Positions 25,276 to 35,060 of a stretch of DNA of 64,000 bases are shown here, piece by piece (the first letter of the stretch is position 1; every line of letters starts with the position of its first letter). Position numbers and translations under genes: made by a program. Below the pieces are notes generated by a model. That model searched no databases, was not told the origin of the DNA, and saw nothing but the letters and a program-made list of their open reading frames with translations. This DNA comes from an uncultured Ruminococcus sp. (lineage in GTDB: Bacteria; Bacillota; Clostridia; Oscillospirales; Ruminococcaceae), in contig CAKSAK010000005.1 of assembly GCA_934435205.1 (NCBI GenBank), positions 62,001 to 126,000 on the forward strand, read 5' to 3'.

Positions 25276-25989
25276 CTACATATCCTCTCTCATCATATCA
25301 TTCTCGCTCTTTATGAACATAAGCGCAAAGCATGTTAAAAGAAGGACACATGATATCCATATGAACTCGTTGCCTATATATAATGAGTATGCTCCGCCTA
25401 TTCCTGCGCCGCAAGCGAATACGAATATTGTAAGAAAATACTGCAACGATTTTTTCAGCAGTGACTTGTCTCCGATTCTCATATATGCGCTTATGGATTC
25501 CATTGCATTTCGCATATTGCCTATGCACATCGTGCTTGCATAAGGATATCCGTTGACCTTTCTGAAAGACTGCACCTGCATTGCACAAGCACAAGAGGAC
25601 AGTGCGTTCGCCACAAAGTCATATGAGCCGCCAAGCGGTATAATTCCAACTATGCACAGAAGCACCATTTCTGTAAAGACAATTATCTGCCGCCAATGTA
25701 TTACGCCTGTATCCTTGAAACGTGCGTGGAGACGCTCGGCAATAAAAATGCCCATTGCGAACGCAAGCACAGGTATAAGATAGTGCAGTGCCCTGTGCCA
25801 GTTGCCCTTTGCGACGTATGTGCTCATAAGTACAATGTTTCCCGTCTGCGCATTGGAAAAAACTTCACCTCTCACAAAGTACGAATATGCGTCCTGCAAG
25901 CCGCCAGATAGGGTCAGAAGTATCATAAGCATATTGGTCTCAGACATTTGTTTTCTCGATCGTAACATCATTTTATCATATTCCTTCAT
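25276..25989 (-). CDS. YoaK/DUF1275 family membrane protein
   Basis: 237 aa with six membrane helices and the DUF1275 hallmark GGLQDAYSYFVRGEVFSNAQ followed by TGNIVLM. The second hallmark region is MQVQSFRKVNGYPYASTMCI. Function not established; often a lone gene next to a regulator. Divergent from the LysR gene, which may control it; the 130-bp gap is extremely AT-rich. An alternative start seven codons in (MMLRSR) is possible. Confidence 0.88.
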   Translation of the reverse strand: MKEYDKMMLRSRKQMSETNMLMILLTLSGGLQDAYSYFVRGEVFSNAQTGNIVLMSTYVAKGNWHRALHYLIPVLAFAMGIFIAERLHARFKDTGVIHWRQIIVFTEMVLLCIVGIIPLGGSYDFVANALSSCACAMQVQSFRKVNGYPYASTMCIGNMRNAMESISAYMRIGDKSLLKKSLQYFLTIFVFACGAGIGGAYSLYIGNEFIWISCVLLLTCFALMFIKSENDMMREDM

Positions 25990-26124
25990 AAAAAATTAAC
26001 AAGAAAAATATTTTTATGCACTTTAATTTTCTCCTTTTTCAATTATAATTATCTCAGATATATAAGTCAAATATATAATTGATATGTGATATATATAAAA
26101 TCTATATAGCAAGAGAGTGATGAA

Positions 26125-27027
26125 GTGAATATTAATTACGAATATTACAAGATTTTTTATTACGCTGCAAAGAATCGCAGCTTTTCAAGAACGGCAAAAG
26201 TGCTGCTTACAAATCAGCCGAATATAACAAGGGTGATAAAGATACTTGAAAGCGAGCTTGGATGTACACTTTTCAACCGAATGAAAAACGGCGTTACACT
26301 TACCCCTGAGGGGGAGATACTTTATGAACATATCTCAAAGGCTGTGGAACTTATTACTGAGGGTGAGGAAGAAATATCAAAAGCCAATGACCTGCAAAGC
26401 GGAACAGTCACAATAAGCGTGACGGAAACTGCACTCCACGGAGTAATGCTGCCGCTGCTCAATGAGTTTCACGAAAGATATCCGGGCATAAAGATCAAAC
26501 TTCTGAACCATTCAACGCCGCAGGCACTTTCCGCACTTAAAGGCGGCGTGGCTGACCTTGCCGTTGTGACGACGCCCATAAGCGCAGAAGGTTCGCTCAG
26601 GTATCACAAGCTGAGAGAGTTTCGTGAGCTTATCATATGCAGCACGAAGCTTAAAGATCTTGCAAAGAGGACGCTTTCACTTGATGAACTTTGCAGCCAC
26701 CCTATAATATCACTTAACAGAAACACACGGACGTATGATTTTTATTCCGATTTCTTTTTTCAGCATGGAATAGATTTTCAGCCTGATATAGAGGTCGCCA
26801 CAGCCGATCAGATAATGCCGCTTGTAAAAAGTAATCTTGGAATAGGACTTATACCTGAACCAATGGCACAGAGCGGCGATGTTTATATACTTAAAACCGA
26901 TGAGGAGTTTCCGAAAAGGAGTATTGTGCTTGCAGAAAATGCAGACAAAAAGCTTAATGCCGCCGCAACGGAAATACAAAAAATGATACTGAAAAAATGC
27001 AGTATGTTTGCAAATGCAGAAATGTAA
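26125..27027 (+). CDS. LysR-family transcriptional regulator
   Basis: 300 aa. N-terminal winged HTH (YYAAKNRSFSRTAKVLLTNQ, PNITRVIKILESELGCTLF), then a linker helix and a periplasmic-binding-like effector domain (SGTVTISVTETALHGVMLPL; IGLIPEPMA). GTG start. Divergent from yoaK and directly upstream of the 27,056-29,217 genes; LysR factors usually control the divergent gene. Effector unknown. Confidence 0.9.
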   Translation: MNINYEYYKIFYYAAKNRSFSRTAKVLLTNQPNITRVIKILESELGCTLFNRMKNGVTLTPEGEILYEHISKAVELITEGEEEISKANDLQSGTVTISVTETALHGVMLPLLNEFHERYPGIKIKLLNHSTPQALSALKGGVADLAVVTTPISAEGSLRYHKLREFRELIICSTKLKDLAKRTLSLDELCSHPIISLNRNTRTYDFYSDFFFQHGIDFQPDIEVATADQIMPLVKSNLGIGLIPEPMAQSGDVYILKTDEEFPKRSIVLAENADKKLNAAATEIQKMILKKCSMFANAEM

Positions 27028-27055
27028 AAATCGACACTTGAAAGGAGATAATTTT

Positions 27056-27853
27056 ATGCCGACAGTTTTGCCAAAAGAAAAAGAAGTTGAAAAGTTTTTT
27101 TCAAGGATAATGTCATCTGAGGGGGCTTGCGAAAGACTCAGCAGCGTGCTTTACGATCATCTCAGCGATGACGATATGCAGACCGACCCTGATCCGAAAC
27201 ATCTTGTGCAGGTACTTTTGACTGCATACACAAACGGCGATATAAGTGCGCTTTTGCTTGAACTTTGCGGAAGAAGTCTTTTTGACCTGCTTAGAGAAGC
27301 GTATCTTATACCAAAGCGTTTTCACGGAAAGGCAGGAAAAAATCCTGAACTGCTTACCACACCTGAGGGCGATATCATTGAGGAAAAGAGAAAGCTTGTC
27401 ACAAAACACGAATTCGAAAAGTTCCGTGACATATATAAAAACCATAGCTGTGCTCCACGTTCCAAGCTTTACCTTGCCGACGGTTATGACCTTATGAGAG
27501 TTTATACCGACGGAATGAATATTGAGGAAAAACGTGTTGACAAAAGACGTGGCGTGCTTATACTTTACGCCCTGCCTGACACTGTAAAACTTGGTCTTTC
27601 CGAGGCTCAGACTTATGACGTTATATGGAACACTTTCCACAAGATACAGCAGACTGCCCCCACCGCAATGGTATATTATGGACAGGAAACAGGGGAGAAG
27701 GCAGGAAAGTCTTTTGACGAGATCGGCGTTCTGCTGCCTGTTCACCAGTTTGAAAAGAAAATGCTTATGCACCTAAGCGAGATCGACGGCATTGTACTTG
27801 CCTGCCGTGAGGAAATGATGAAAAAAGCAGGCTCAGACAGCCTTGATCTTTAA
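27056..27853 (+). CDS. Hypothetical cytoplasmic protein, 265 aa
   Basis: Start at 27,056 (MPTVLPKEKEVEKFF) is set by AAAGGAG nine bases upstream. No membrane segment or signal peptide; mixed alpha/beta (LILYALPDTVKLGL, AMVYYGQETGEKAGKSFDEI). No family recognised. It is 17 bases upstream of the ThrE-type exporter and 28 after LysR, so it belongs to that operon and may be accessory to the transporter. Confidence 0.65.
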   Translation: MPTVLPKEKEVEKFFSRIMSSEGACERLSSVLYDHLSDDDMQTDPDPKHLVQVLLTAYTNGDISALLLELCGRSLFDLLREAYLIPKRFHGKAGKNPELLTTPEGDIIEEKRKLVTKHEFEKFRDIYKNHSCAPRSKLYLADGYDLMRVYTDGMNIEEKRVDKRRGVLILYALPDTVKLGLSEAQTYDVIWNTFHKIQQTAPTAMVYYGQETGEKAGKSFDEIGVLLPVHQFEKKMLMHLSEIDGIVLACREEMMKKAGSDSLDL

Positions 27854-27870
27854 AATGGAAGTGATATGAA

Positions 27871-29217
27871 ATGTCACAAATGGCACAAAGTTTGCAGAAA
27901 ACAGTCAAGAAAAATCATATGGATATCCATTGGCACGATTTCACCGACGCTGAAAGGGAAGAACCAGTTTCAAAGGCGAGCCTTAAAGAAAAGGCTTCTG
28001 TCATAGGCAGGGTGGGAATGATGTTTCTTTCCTGCGGAACGGGAGCGTGGAGAGTGAGAAGCTCTATGAACGCAATGTCGGAATGTATGGGGCTGACCTG
28101 CACGGCTGATATTGGACTTATGTCAATAAACTACACCTGCTTTGACGGAGAGGCTTGCTTTTCGCAGTCGCTTTGTCTTACCAACACGGGGGTGAACAAT
28201 TCAAAGCTAACACGTCTTGAGAATTTTGTAAATGATTTTGTCAGCCGATGTGAGAGTCTGACCTGTGAGCAGGTGCACAATGAACTTGACGACATCGAGA
28301 AGATACACGGACTTTATTCACCGCCTGTTTTGGGACTTGCGGCGGCGCTTGCCTGTGGGGCATTCACATTTCTGCTGGGCGGCGGACTTACCGAAATGAT
28401 ATGTGCATTTTTCGGTGCAGGCATTGGCAATTATGTGCGGAGCAAGTTCACAAAGCATCATCTTACCCTTGTGCTTGGAATAGTGGCTTCCGTATCAGCG
28501 GCGTGCCTTTCATATGCAGGGCTTTTTGAGCTGGCGAAAATACTTTTTAACATAAAAATGCAGCACGAGGCAGGCTACATATGCGCAATGCTTTTTATAA
28601 TACCCGGTTTTCCGTTCATCACAAGCGGAATAGACCTTTCAAAACTTGATATGCGTTCGGGGATCGAACGGCTTACATACGCCCTCATTATTATAATAGT
28701 GGCCACGATGACGGCTTGGCTTATGGCGCTTATCCTGCACCTTACGCCGATGGACTTTCTGCCATTGCACCTTACTTTATGGCAGTTTATATTGTTCAGA
28801 CTAGCGGCAAGCTTTTGCGGAGTTTTCGGCTTTTCCGTTATGTTCAACAGTCCTGTTAAGCTTGCGGCTTCAGCAGCCTTGATAGGCGCACTTGCAAACA
28901 CTCTGCGGCTGGAGCTTGTTGACATTGCTTCATTTCCGCCTGCCGCCGCAGCATTTGTGGGAGCATTCGCCGCAGGAATACTTGCTTCACTGCTGAAAAA
29001 GTATGTGGGCTATCCGAGAATATCCATAACAGTTCCGTCCATAGTCATAATGGTTCCGGGCTTGTATCTTTATAAGGCTTTTTATAATCTTGGCGTTATG
29101 TCCCTTGAGACGTCAGCATCTTGGCTTGCTTCGGCGCTGCTGATAATACTAGCCCTGCCGCTGGGACTTATCTTTGCAAGGATAATCACGGACAGATCGT
29201 TTAGGTGCTGTACATAA
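27871..29217 (+). CDS. ThrE-type threonine/serine exporter
   Basis: A 448-aa fusion of both ThrE halves. The cytoplasmic N-terminus (residues about 30-150) has the DUF1212 pattern (IGRVGMMFLSCGTGAWRV, SINYTCFDGE, RLENFVNDFV), followed by about ten membrane helices, the last five forming the ThrE_2 part (VGAFAAGILASLLKKYVGYP, PSIVIMVPGLYLYKAFYNLG). Exports small neutral amino acids, by family knowledge. RBS GGAAGTG. Confidence 0.88.
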   Translation: MSQMAQSLQKTVKKNHMDIHWHDFTDAEREEPVSKASLKEKASVIGRVGMMFLSCGTGAWRVRSSMNAMSECMGLTCTADIGLMSINYTCFDGEACFSQSLCLTNTGVNNSKLTRLENFVNDFVSRCESLTCEQVHNELDDIEKIHGLYSPPVLGLAAALACGAFTFLLGGGLTEMICAFFGAGIGNYVRSKFTKHHLTLVLGIVASVSAACLSYAGLFELAKILFNIKMQHEAGYICAMLFIIPGFPFITSGIDLSKLDMRSGIERLTYALIIIIVATMTAWLMALILHLTPMDFLPLHLTLWQFILFRLAASFCGVFGFSVMFNSPVKLAASAALIGALANTLRLELVDIASFPPAAAAFVGAFAAGILASLLKKYVGYPRISITVPSIVIMVPGLYLYKAFYNLGVMSLETSASWLASALLIILALPLGLIFARIITDRSFRCCT

Positions 29218-29496
29218 AGCATTTTAACATAGTTTTAGACTATACCAAAGCTACATAAAAAAATGATTTTGTCAATAAAACTTGACACATTGACCGCAAG
29301 GATTTTGAAGTTAAGCAGCGGTAGTCAAAGCAGAATAGAACCTACGCCGTTTTACAAGCAGGAGGAAGCCCGCCATCAGCGTTTCAGAAGATCATCTGAC
29401 TTACGGGCTCGCTTATAAATATCATAGAAAAATCCATATAAAACAGCCAGCCTGCGATCCCAATTGTGCAGGAATGGCTTTTGCTGCGCTGCCTGC
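29218..29496. other. Intergenic, no gene seen
   Basis: 279 bases between the exporter and the ROK gene end. Several GC-rich short inverted repeats (for example around GCCCGCCATCAGC) but no clear terminator or ORF. Composition changes here, marking the left edge of the imported sugar operon. Confidence 0.4.
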
Positions 29497-30633
29497 CTAT
29501 ATCCCCTCTACCGTATTTTTCACAAATGGCAGTGCTGCGCCGATCGCCGGTGCAAATTCTCCATGTTTTCCAAGCAGAATGGTTATATCTCGTTCTGCAA
29601 AAAACGGCAATGCTGTGATTTTTTGTTTCAGAAATTTTAAATCTGCTTCTGTGAAATATGGCACAAGAAATCCACTTAAAATCACATCACTATCTATGAC
29701 AGTGTTAACATTACGGACGGCATCTGCCAGTTTAGAAAGATATTCCTCCCAGACCGCATTGCTTTGGGGTTCATTTTTTCGTACGGAATGAAAAAAATCC
29801 TCAAAAGAACGGCCTTGTATCTGATTTTGCAGGCTCTCCGCAGAGCAGTAGGCTTCCAGGCAACCTCTGCCTCCACAATAGCATGGCTTCCCGTCTGGAA
29901 TGATACACATATGCTCAATAGTTCCACTATGCATAGACTTTCCCTGATGCACTTCTCCATGAATGACCAATGCACTGCCTAAATTTTTGTTCAGCAAAAA
30001 GACAACTGCATCAGACAGCTGTGGCTGACTCCAGATCTCTGCAAAAGCAGCTGCCTTGGAATCATGTTCTGTAAAACAAGGATACGGGATATAGCGTGTA
30101 AGATCGCTAATATTCAATCCAGTGGTATGCTGCAATAATTTACCGTATTGGATCTTGCTTCGATCTGGAGATAGTACACCTTGAATCGCAATTCCAACAC
30201 CGGAGATCTTATCAGGATTTGATTCTATATGATTTGCAAAACGCATAATTTCTTTTCCTAAGAATTGATAGTACAACTCGGTAGCAGAAAAAATTTCCGC
30301 TACCATTTTTTGTTCAATGACATTTCCATATAGATCCACTGCCACCAGCAAAATCGAACGTTTCAAAATAAAAGCGCCAATGGCGATCCGTGCGTTTGGA
30401 ACGATCTCTATTGCCTGCGCTTTTCTGCCACCTGTGGATTCATAATAACCCGTTCGATGGATCCACCCATCTTCCTCCAGTGCTTTCAGGTTCTGTGACA
30501 CTGTTGTCAACCCCATGTGCAGTTGCTGTGACAACTCCTGTTTAGAAATGGAATGCTTCTCATAAATCATCTGATAAACTTTGCTGCGGTTAATACGTTT
30601 GACCTCAATGGTCGTCATTCCGGAATTTGACAT
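29497..30633 (-). CDS. ROK-family transcriptional repressor (NagC/XylR type)
   Basis: 378 aa from the start at 30,633 (MSNSGMTT) with AGAGGT about 10 bases upstream; the longer frame to 30,795 runs into promoter sequence. N-terminal winged HTH (INRSKVYQMIYEKHSISKQE) followed by a ROK domain with the zinc site CYCGGRGCLEAYC and sugar-binding region (EHDSKAAAFAE, TIEHM). Likely represses the divergent sugar operon until its sugar binds. Confidence 0.9.
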   Translation of the reverse strand: MSNSGMTTIEVKRINRSKVYQMIYEKHSISKQELSQQLHMGLTTVSQNLKALEEDGWIHRTGYYESTGGRKAQAIEIVPNARIAIGAFILKRSILLVAVDLYGNVIEQKMVAEIFSATELYYQFLGKEIMRFANHIESNPDKISGVGIAIQGVLSPDRSKIQYGKLLQHTTGLNISDLTRYIPYPCFTEHDSKAAAFAEIWSQPQLSDAVVFLLNKNLGSALVIHGEVHQGKSMHSGTIEHMCIIPDGKPCYCGGRGCLEAYCSAESLQNQIQGRSFEDFFHSVRKNEPQSNAVWEEYLSKLADAVRNVNTVIDSDVILSGFLVPYFTEADLKFLKQKITALPFFAERDITILLGKHGEFAPAIGAALPFVKNTVEGI

Positions 30634-30776
30634 ATATGAGATACCTCTTTTCGATTTGTCCTGATCAAAAGTAATTCTATGAGATAGTATAGCATATTTC
30701 CTTGTTTTTTTCAAGATGTTTTTTAAATTCGTGCATTTTACACAAATAAAAATAAAAATAATCGTGGTTTTGCCAC

Positions 30777-30805
30777 TTGCTTTTTTAGTTCCCATCTGTT
30801 AGAAT
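30777..30805 (+). promoter_or_regulatory. Promoter of the sugar operon
   Basis: TTGCTT 30,777-30,782 and TAGAAT 30,800-30,805, 17 bp apart. Confidence 0.65.
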
Positions 30806-30868
30806 ATACTTGTAATCAGGTGTTACGCATAAGTATCAATCTAAACTAACAAAATGGAGGAATTTCAA

Positions 30869-31894
30869 ATGAAAAGTGCAGTATTTTATGGTAAACATGA
30901 CATGAGAGTTGAAGAATCCCCAATGCCAAAGGTGGGAAAAGAAGATGTCCTGATTCAGGTAAAGGCATGTGGCATCTGTGGCACAGATGTGCACATCTAT
31001 GAAGGCGACAAGGGTGCAGCAGAAGTTACTCCACCGACCATTCTTGGACACGAGTTTTCAGGCGTGGTCGCAGAGGTCGGCTCTTCTGTAACAAACGTGA
31101 AGGTTGGCGACCGTGTTTGTATCGACCCAAACTGCTATTGTGGCAAGTGTGATTTCTGCCGTAACGGCATTGCACACTATTGCACCGATATGATCGGCTA
31201 TGGTACAACTGTTAACGGCGGCTTTGCGGAATATTGCAGCGTGAATCAGCGTCAGGTCTACAAGCTTGGTGATAATACTACTTTTGAACAGGGCGCCATG
31301 ACTGAACCAGTTGCCTGCTGTTTACACGGCATTGATATGTGCAACATTCATCCGGGCAGCAGTGTAGTTGTTATTGGCGGTGGCATGATCGGTCTGCTGA
31401 TGCTCCAACTGGCACGTCTTGCCGGTGCAGCAAGAACAGCTCTTTTGGAACCTGTTGAAGCAAAGCGTGAAGTTGCAAAGAAACTGGGAGCAGACATTTG
31501 CATTGATCCGATCCACGATGATGTTAAGGCAGTTCTTGCCTCTGCCGGTATGACATGGGTAAACACAGTGATCGAATGTGTTGGCAGAACTTCTACCATT
31601 GAACAGGCAATAGATATTGTTGGCAATAAGGGAACAGTTATGATGTTCGGACTGACCAAGCCTGACGACACGATCTCCCTGAAGCCGTTTGAAGTGTTCA
31701 AAAAGGAAATAGAACTGAAAGCATCCTACATCAATCCGTATACCCAGAAGCGCGCACTGGAGCTGATCGACTCCGGCAGGCTGGACGTTTCCAGCATGGT
31801 CTATGCTGTAGAAAGCCTGGAAAATCTGGCAGAGATCCTCTCAAAACCAGAACTTCGAGCAAAAGGAAAATACATTATTTCTCCAGAAAAATAA
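30869..31894 (+). CDS. Zinc-dependent medium-chain dehydrogenase (sorbitol/threonine-DH-like)
   Basis: 341 aa. Start at 30,869 follows TGGAGGAATTTCAA. Catalytic zinc ligands in CGICGTD (Cys at about 37) and GHEFSG; the structural zinc Cys cluster CYCGKCDFCRNGIAHYC; Rossmann motif VVIGGGMIGLLMLQLA. Oxidises a polyol or sugar acid with NAD(P). First gene of an operon with a GntP permease and a sugar kinase, so a substrate such as a hexitol or gluconate-type acid that becomes a ketose or keto-acid is likely. Confidence 0.9.
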   Translation: MKSAVFYGKHDMRVEESPMPKVGKEDVLIQVKACGICGTDVHIYEGDKGAAEVTPPTILGHEFSGVVAEVGSSVTNVKVGDRVCIDPNCYCGKCDFCRNGIAHYCTDMIGYGTTVNGGFAEYCSVNQRQVYKLGDNTTFEQGAMTEPVACCLHGIDMCNIHPGSSVVVIGGGMIGLLMLQLARLAGAARTALLEPVEAKREVAKKLGADICIDPIHDDVKAVLASAGMTWVNTVIECVGRTSTIEQAIDIVGNKGTVMMFGLTKPDDTISLKPFEVFKKEIELKASYINPYTQKRALELIDSGRLDVSSMVYAVESLENLAEILSKPELRAKGKYIISPEK

Positions 31895-31909
31895 AAGTGG
31901 GGTGAGCGT

Positions 31910-33271
31910 ATGACAGAAACAGTTTTTACCGCAGAGCCGATCCGACTGATAATTTCCGCCATTGCCGGAATCGCCATTCTTTTGATACTGATCCTGAAAT
32001 GCAAATTTCATCCAGTCTTGAGTCTGTTGATTTCTGCTTTGGCAATTGGCTTGGGGTCCGGAATGCCGGTAACGACACTGATGAACACCGTGGAATATGG
32101 GGCAGGAAATACACTGCAGGGCATAGTGCTGCTGATTGGGCTTGGTTCTATGTTTGGCGGTATTTTGGAAGTGTCTGGCGGTGCGCAGCAGGTGGCTCAA
32201 ACTATGATCGGGAAGTTTGGCGAAAAGAAAGCCGGCTGGGCATTAGGTATCACCGGTCTGGTCGTAGGCACGACCGTATTTTTTGAAGCGGGGGTAGTCA
32301 TTCTGATCCCACTGGCTTTTGGTCTTGCAAAAAAGACAAAAAAATCCACATTGACCTATGTACTTCCGTTACTGGCAGGACTTGCAACCGGATTTGCTTT
32401 CATTCCGCCGTCTGCCGGTTCGGTACTGGTTGCAAATATGCTTGGCGTGAATCTGGGCGTAATGATCGCAGTGGGCGTTCCGGTTGGAATCATCGCCGTG
32501 ATTTGTGCCGGCGTACTCTGGGGTAAATTCTGTGGAAAGCGTATTTATGCAGAACTGCCGTCTAATATTCGAGAGATCGCAGACACCGAGAATGAAAAGA
32601 AACTGCCACCCTTTAGAACTGTACTGGCAATTATTTTAATTCCGCTGGTGTTGATCTTGCTGAACACAATAACCGACTACTTATCTTTGCCAACTGCGGT
32701 AAAATCCGTATTTGAATTTCTGGGAACACCATTTGTTGCTTTAATTATCGCAACCATGTTCGCTATGCTCTTCTTAGGAAAAAAGCAGGGATACAACGGT
32801 GATGATATTAAGAAGATCTTAGACAGAGCATTGAAGCCAACAGGTATGATCCTGCTCGTCATCACAGGCGGTGGTATCATTCGCTGGGTTTTGCAAAATG
32901 CGGGCATGGGTGAAATTATTGGTCCAGCACTAGAAAAAAGCGGCTTGCCACTGATCTTAGTTGCATTTTTGATTGCCGCATTGATTCGTTCCTCAGTTGG
33001 AGCTGCAGTCGTTGCCATGACCATGGCTGCCGGGATCATGGCTTCCATGCCGGCAGTACAGGCACTTTCTCCTGTTGAACTGGCAGCAATGGTCTGTGCT
33101 ATCAATGGCGGTGCAACTGCATTCAGTCATGTAAATGATTCCGGTTTCTGGCTGGTCGGTTCTCTGCTGGAGATTGACGAAAAAAGCACACTGAGATCAT
33201 GGACTATCATGGAAACAATTATCGGCTTGGTTGGTCTTGTGTGTGCGTTGGTAATTTCGATTTTTGCATAA
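31910..33271 (+). CDS. GntP-family gluconate/sugar-acid permease
   Basis: 453 aa with 12 or more membrane helices and family motifs GGILEVSGGAQQVAQTMI, TTVFFEAGVVILIPLAF, PPSAGSVLVANMLG and HVNDSGFWLV. Proton symport of gluconate or a related acid into the cell. RBS GTGGGGTGAG. Second gene of the operon, 15 bases after the dehydrogenase. Confidence 0.92.
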   Translation: MTETVFTAEPIRLIISAIAGIAILLILILKCKFHPVLSLLISALAIGLGSGMPVTTLMNTVEYGAGNTLQGIVLLIGLGSMFGGILEVSGGAQQVAQTMIGKFGEKKAGWALGITGLVVGTTVFFEAGVVILIPLAFGLAKKTKKSTLTYVLPLLAGLATGFAFIPPSAGSVLVANMLGVNLGVMIAVGVPVGIIAVICAGVLWGKFCGKRIYAELPSNIREIADTENEKKLPPFRTVLAIILIPLVLILLNTITDYLSLPTAVKSVFEFLGTPFVALIIATMFAMLFLGKKQGYNGDDIKKILDRALKPTGMILLVITGGGIIRWVLQNAGMGEIIGPALEKSGLPLILVAFLIAALIRSSVGAAVVAMTMAAGIMASMPAVQALSPVELAAMVCAINGGATAFSHVNDSGFWLVGSLLEIDEKSTLRSWTIMETIIGLVGLVCALVISIFA

Positions 33272-33285
33272 AGGAGGAATCATTC

Positions 33286-34512
33286 ATGCGTTTGAAAGTA
33301 AAACTATGCGATATGGTCACTATTAAAAATTTGGTGCTTGCAGCAGAGCGTTTGCCATGTGATGTAGACTTGCAGTCAGGCAGTTTTGTGATAGATGCGA
33401 AATCTATTCTTGGAGTGCTAGGACTGCCAGAAAACGACACCGGCATTTTGCAAGTACATTCTGATGACCCAAATATCTGCACACCATTTTTGGAAGAACT
33501 TGAACATCTGGGGATCTTGTGTCCGGAAGGACCAATGATCCAAAAGACTACGTTTCTGGCATGTGCACTGGGAGAAATACTGATAGATTTTACCCTGCAA
33601 GGCAGAAATGAACAGGGGCAGCGTGTTTTTGCACAAAACGCAGGCGGTGCTCCAGCAAACGTCGTGGCTGCCATGGCAAAACTGGGCGCACGAACTGCCT
33701 TTATCGGAAAAGCCGGAAACGATATGCATGGCAGATTTTTAAAGGAAACACTGGAACAGTGCGGAATTGACAGTACCGGTTTGACGCTGAGCGATGATTA
33801 CTCCACAACACTGGCGTTTGTGGACGTGAAGCCGGACGGAGAAAGAGAATTTTCCTTTGCACGGAATCATGGGGCAGACAAGATGCTGGAAAAGAGTGAT
33901 ATTCCTTTGGAACTGATTCGCAGTAGTGGAATTTTGCATATTGGCTCGATTTCGCTGACCGATGAACCAGCTCGCAGCACCACCTTATTTGCCGTACAGA
34001 AAGCGAAAGAAGCAGGCTGTGTAATTTCTTATGACCCGAATTATCGTGCTTCACTCTGGAAATCAGAGGAACTTGCAAAAAAACAAATGCGGAGTATGAT
34101 TCCATATGCGGATTTGATGAAGATCTCGGAAGAAGAAACGCAGTTGCTCACAGGTGAAAGCGATTACAAGACCGCTGCTGAAATTCTGATGCAGAATGGT
34201 GTGAAAATTGTAGTTGTAACACTTGGAAAAATGGGAGCTTATGTGCAGACCAAACAGGGCGGAACGCTTGTAAAGGGATTCCGAAATAAAGCGGTAGATG
34301 CAACGGGGGCAGGCGATGCCTTTTGGGGCGGATTTCTGTTTCAGTTCAGCCGCTGCGGAAAAGCGCCGGAAGCTGTCACGGCAGAAGAGGCAGCAGAGTT
34401 TGCAGATTTCGGAAATGCAGTGGCAAGTGTCTGTGTCCAGAAACATGGAGCCATTCCAGCAATGCCAGACATGGCACAGGTCATGGAACAATTGAAGAAA
34501 GAGAGGTTATGA
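33286..34512 (+). CDS. HPr-like domain fused to a PfkB sugar kinase
   Basis: 408 aa. Start at 33,286 follows AAGGAGG. Residues 1-80 resemble the PTS phosphocarrier HPr (LVLAAERLPCDVDLQSGSFV, DAKSILGVLGL, end helix CTPFLEELEHLGIL), with Ser40 in the place of the regulatory Ser46, but without the His15 motif HARPA. Residues about 92-400 form a PfkB/ribokinase kinase: FTLQGRNEQGQRVFAQNAGG substrate loop, DATGAGDAFWGG with the catalytic Asp and anion hole. Probably phosphorylates the keto-sugar made by the dehydrogenase, with the HPr-like part acting as a regulatory or docking domain. Confidence 0.82.
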   Translation: MRLKVKLCDMVTIKNLVLAAERLPCDVDLQSGSFVIDAKSILGVLGLPENDTGILQVHSDDPNICTPFLEELEHLGILCPEGPMIQKTTFLACALGEILIDFTLQGRNEQGQRVFAQNAGGAPANVVAAMAKLGARTAFIGKAGNDMHGRFLKETLEQCGIDSTGLTLSDDYSTTLAFVDVKPDGEREFSFARNHGADKMLEKSDIPLELIRSSGILHIGSISLTDEPARSTTLFAVQKAKEAGCVISYDPNYRASLWKSEELAKKQMRSMIPYADLMKISEEETQLLTGESDYKTAAEILMQNGVKIVVVTLGKMGAYVQTKQGGTLVKGFRNKAVDATGAGDAFWGGFLFQFSRCGKAPEAVTAEEAAEFADFGNAVASVCVQKHGAIPAMPDMAQVMEQLKKERL

Positions 34513-34907
34513 GTATGAAATTGCAGGACAATGCGACCGGATTCCAGCACATGGGATTCCCGACCAACAATTTGCAGGAAACCGTCCCTTTTTATGAAAA
34601 GCTCGGATTCAGCGTGGCACTTCGCACCTATAACGAAGAGGCCGGCGAGGCAGTGGCATTTTTGCAGCTGGGAAATCTGATGCTGGAGATCTATGAAAAT
34701 CATCAAGCACCAATGCAGACGGGGGCATGGGATCATCTGGCGATTGATGTCAAGGACATTGAAGCCGCTTATGAGGAAGTCTGTGCACTGGGACTGAACA
34801 ACCAGAAAGATACCATTCACTTTCTGCCCTTCTGGGAGCATGGCGTAAAGTACTTCAAGATTACGGGACCGAACTGCGAAGTTATTGAGTCCAGCCAGAT
34901 TCTTTGA
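34509..34907 (+). CDS. VOC-family (glyoxalase-like) protein
   Basis: 132 aa with two beta-alpha-beta-beta-beta modules: GFQHMGFPTNNLQETVPFYE and GAWDHLAIDVKDIEAAYEEV. Metal ligands could be His14 and Glu in LMLEIYE of the first module and His/Glu of the second. ATGA overlap with the kinase stop couples their translation. Possibly an isomerase or lyase of the same pathway, or a detoxifier of its carbonyl intermediates. Confidence 0.85.
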   Translation: MSMKLQDNATGFQHMGFPTNNLQETVPFYEKLGFSVALRTYNEEAGEAVAFLQLGNLMLEIYENHQAPMQTGAWDHLAIDVKDIEAAYEEVCALGLNNQKDTIHFLPFWEHGVKYFKITGPNCEVIESSQIL

Positions 34908-35033
34908 GAATGCCTTCTTAAAAGTATACATGCCGCCCTTTGTATCGTGAATATTTGCCGCATGAACGTGACTATACAGGAGATTTCCCATTATTTTGTC
35001 CCATACGCCGTTATCTCTTGCTTGTTGCTTCAT
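34908..35033 (-). pseudogene. IS5-like transposase fragment
   Basis: Reads MKQQARDNGVWDKIMGNLLY and SHVHAANIHDTKGGMYTFKK, the latter a typical DDE transposase stretch with the second acidic motif. Only about 42 codons remain; the frame then runs without homology into the opposite strand of the VOC gene. Marks the right edge of the imported operon. Confidence 0.65.
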
Positions 35034-35060
35034 ATTACAAATATACATCATCTTTGTGAA

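Noticed and set aside
30634..30795. 54-residue N-terminal extension of the ROK repressor
   Set aside because: It runs through AT-rich divergent promoter sequence and reads as non-protein sequence; the start at 30,633 has a ribosome site.
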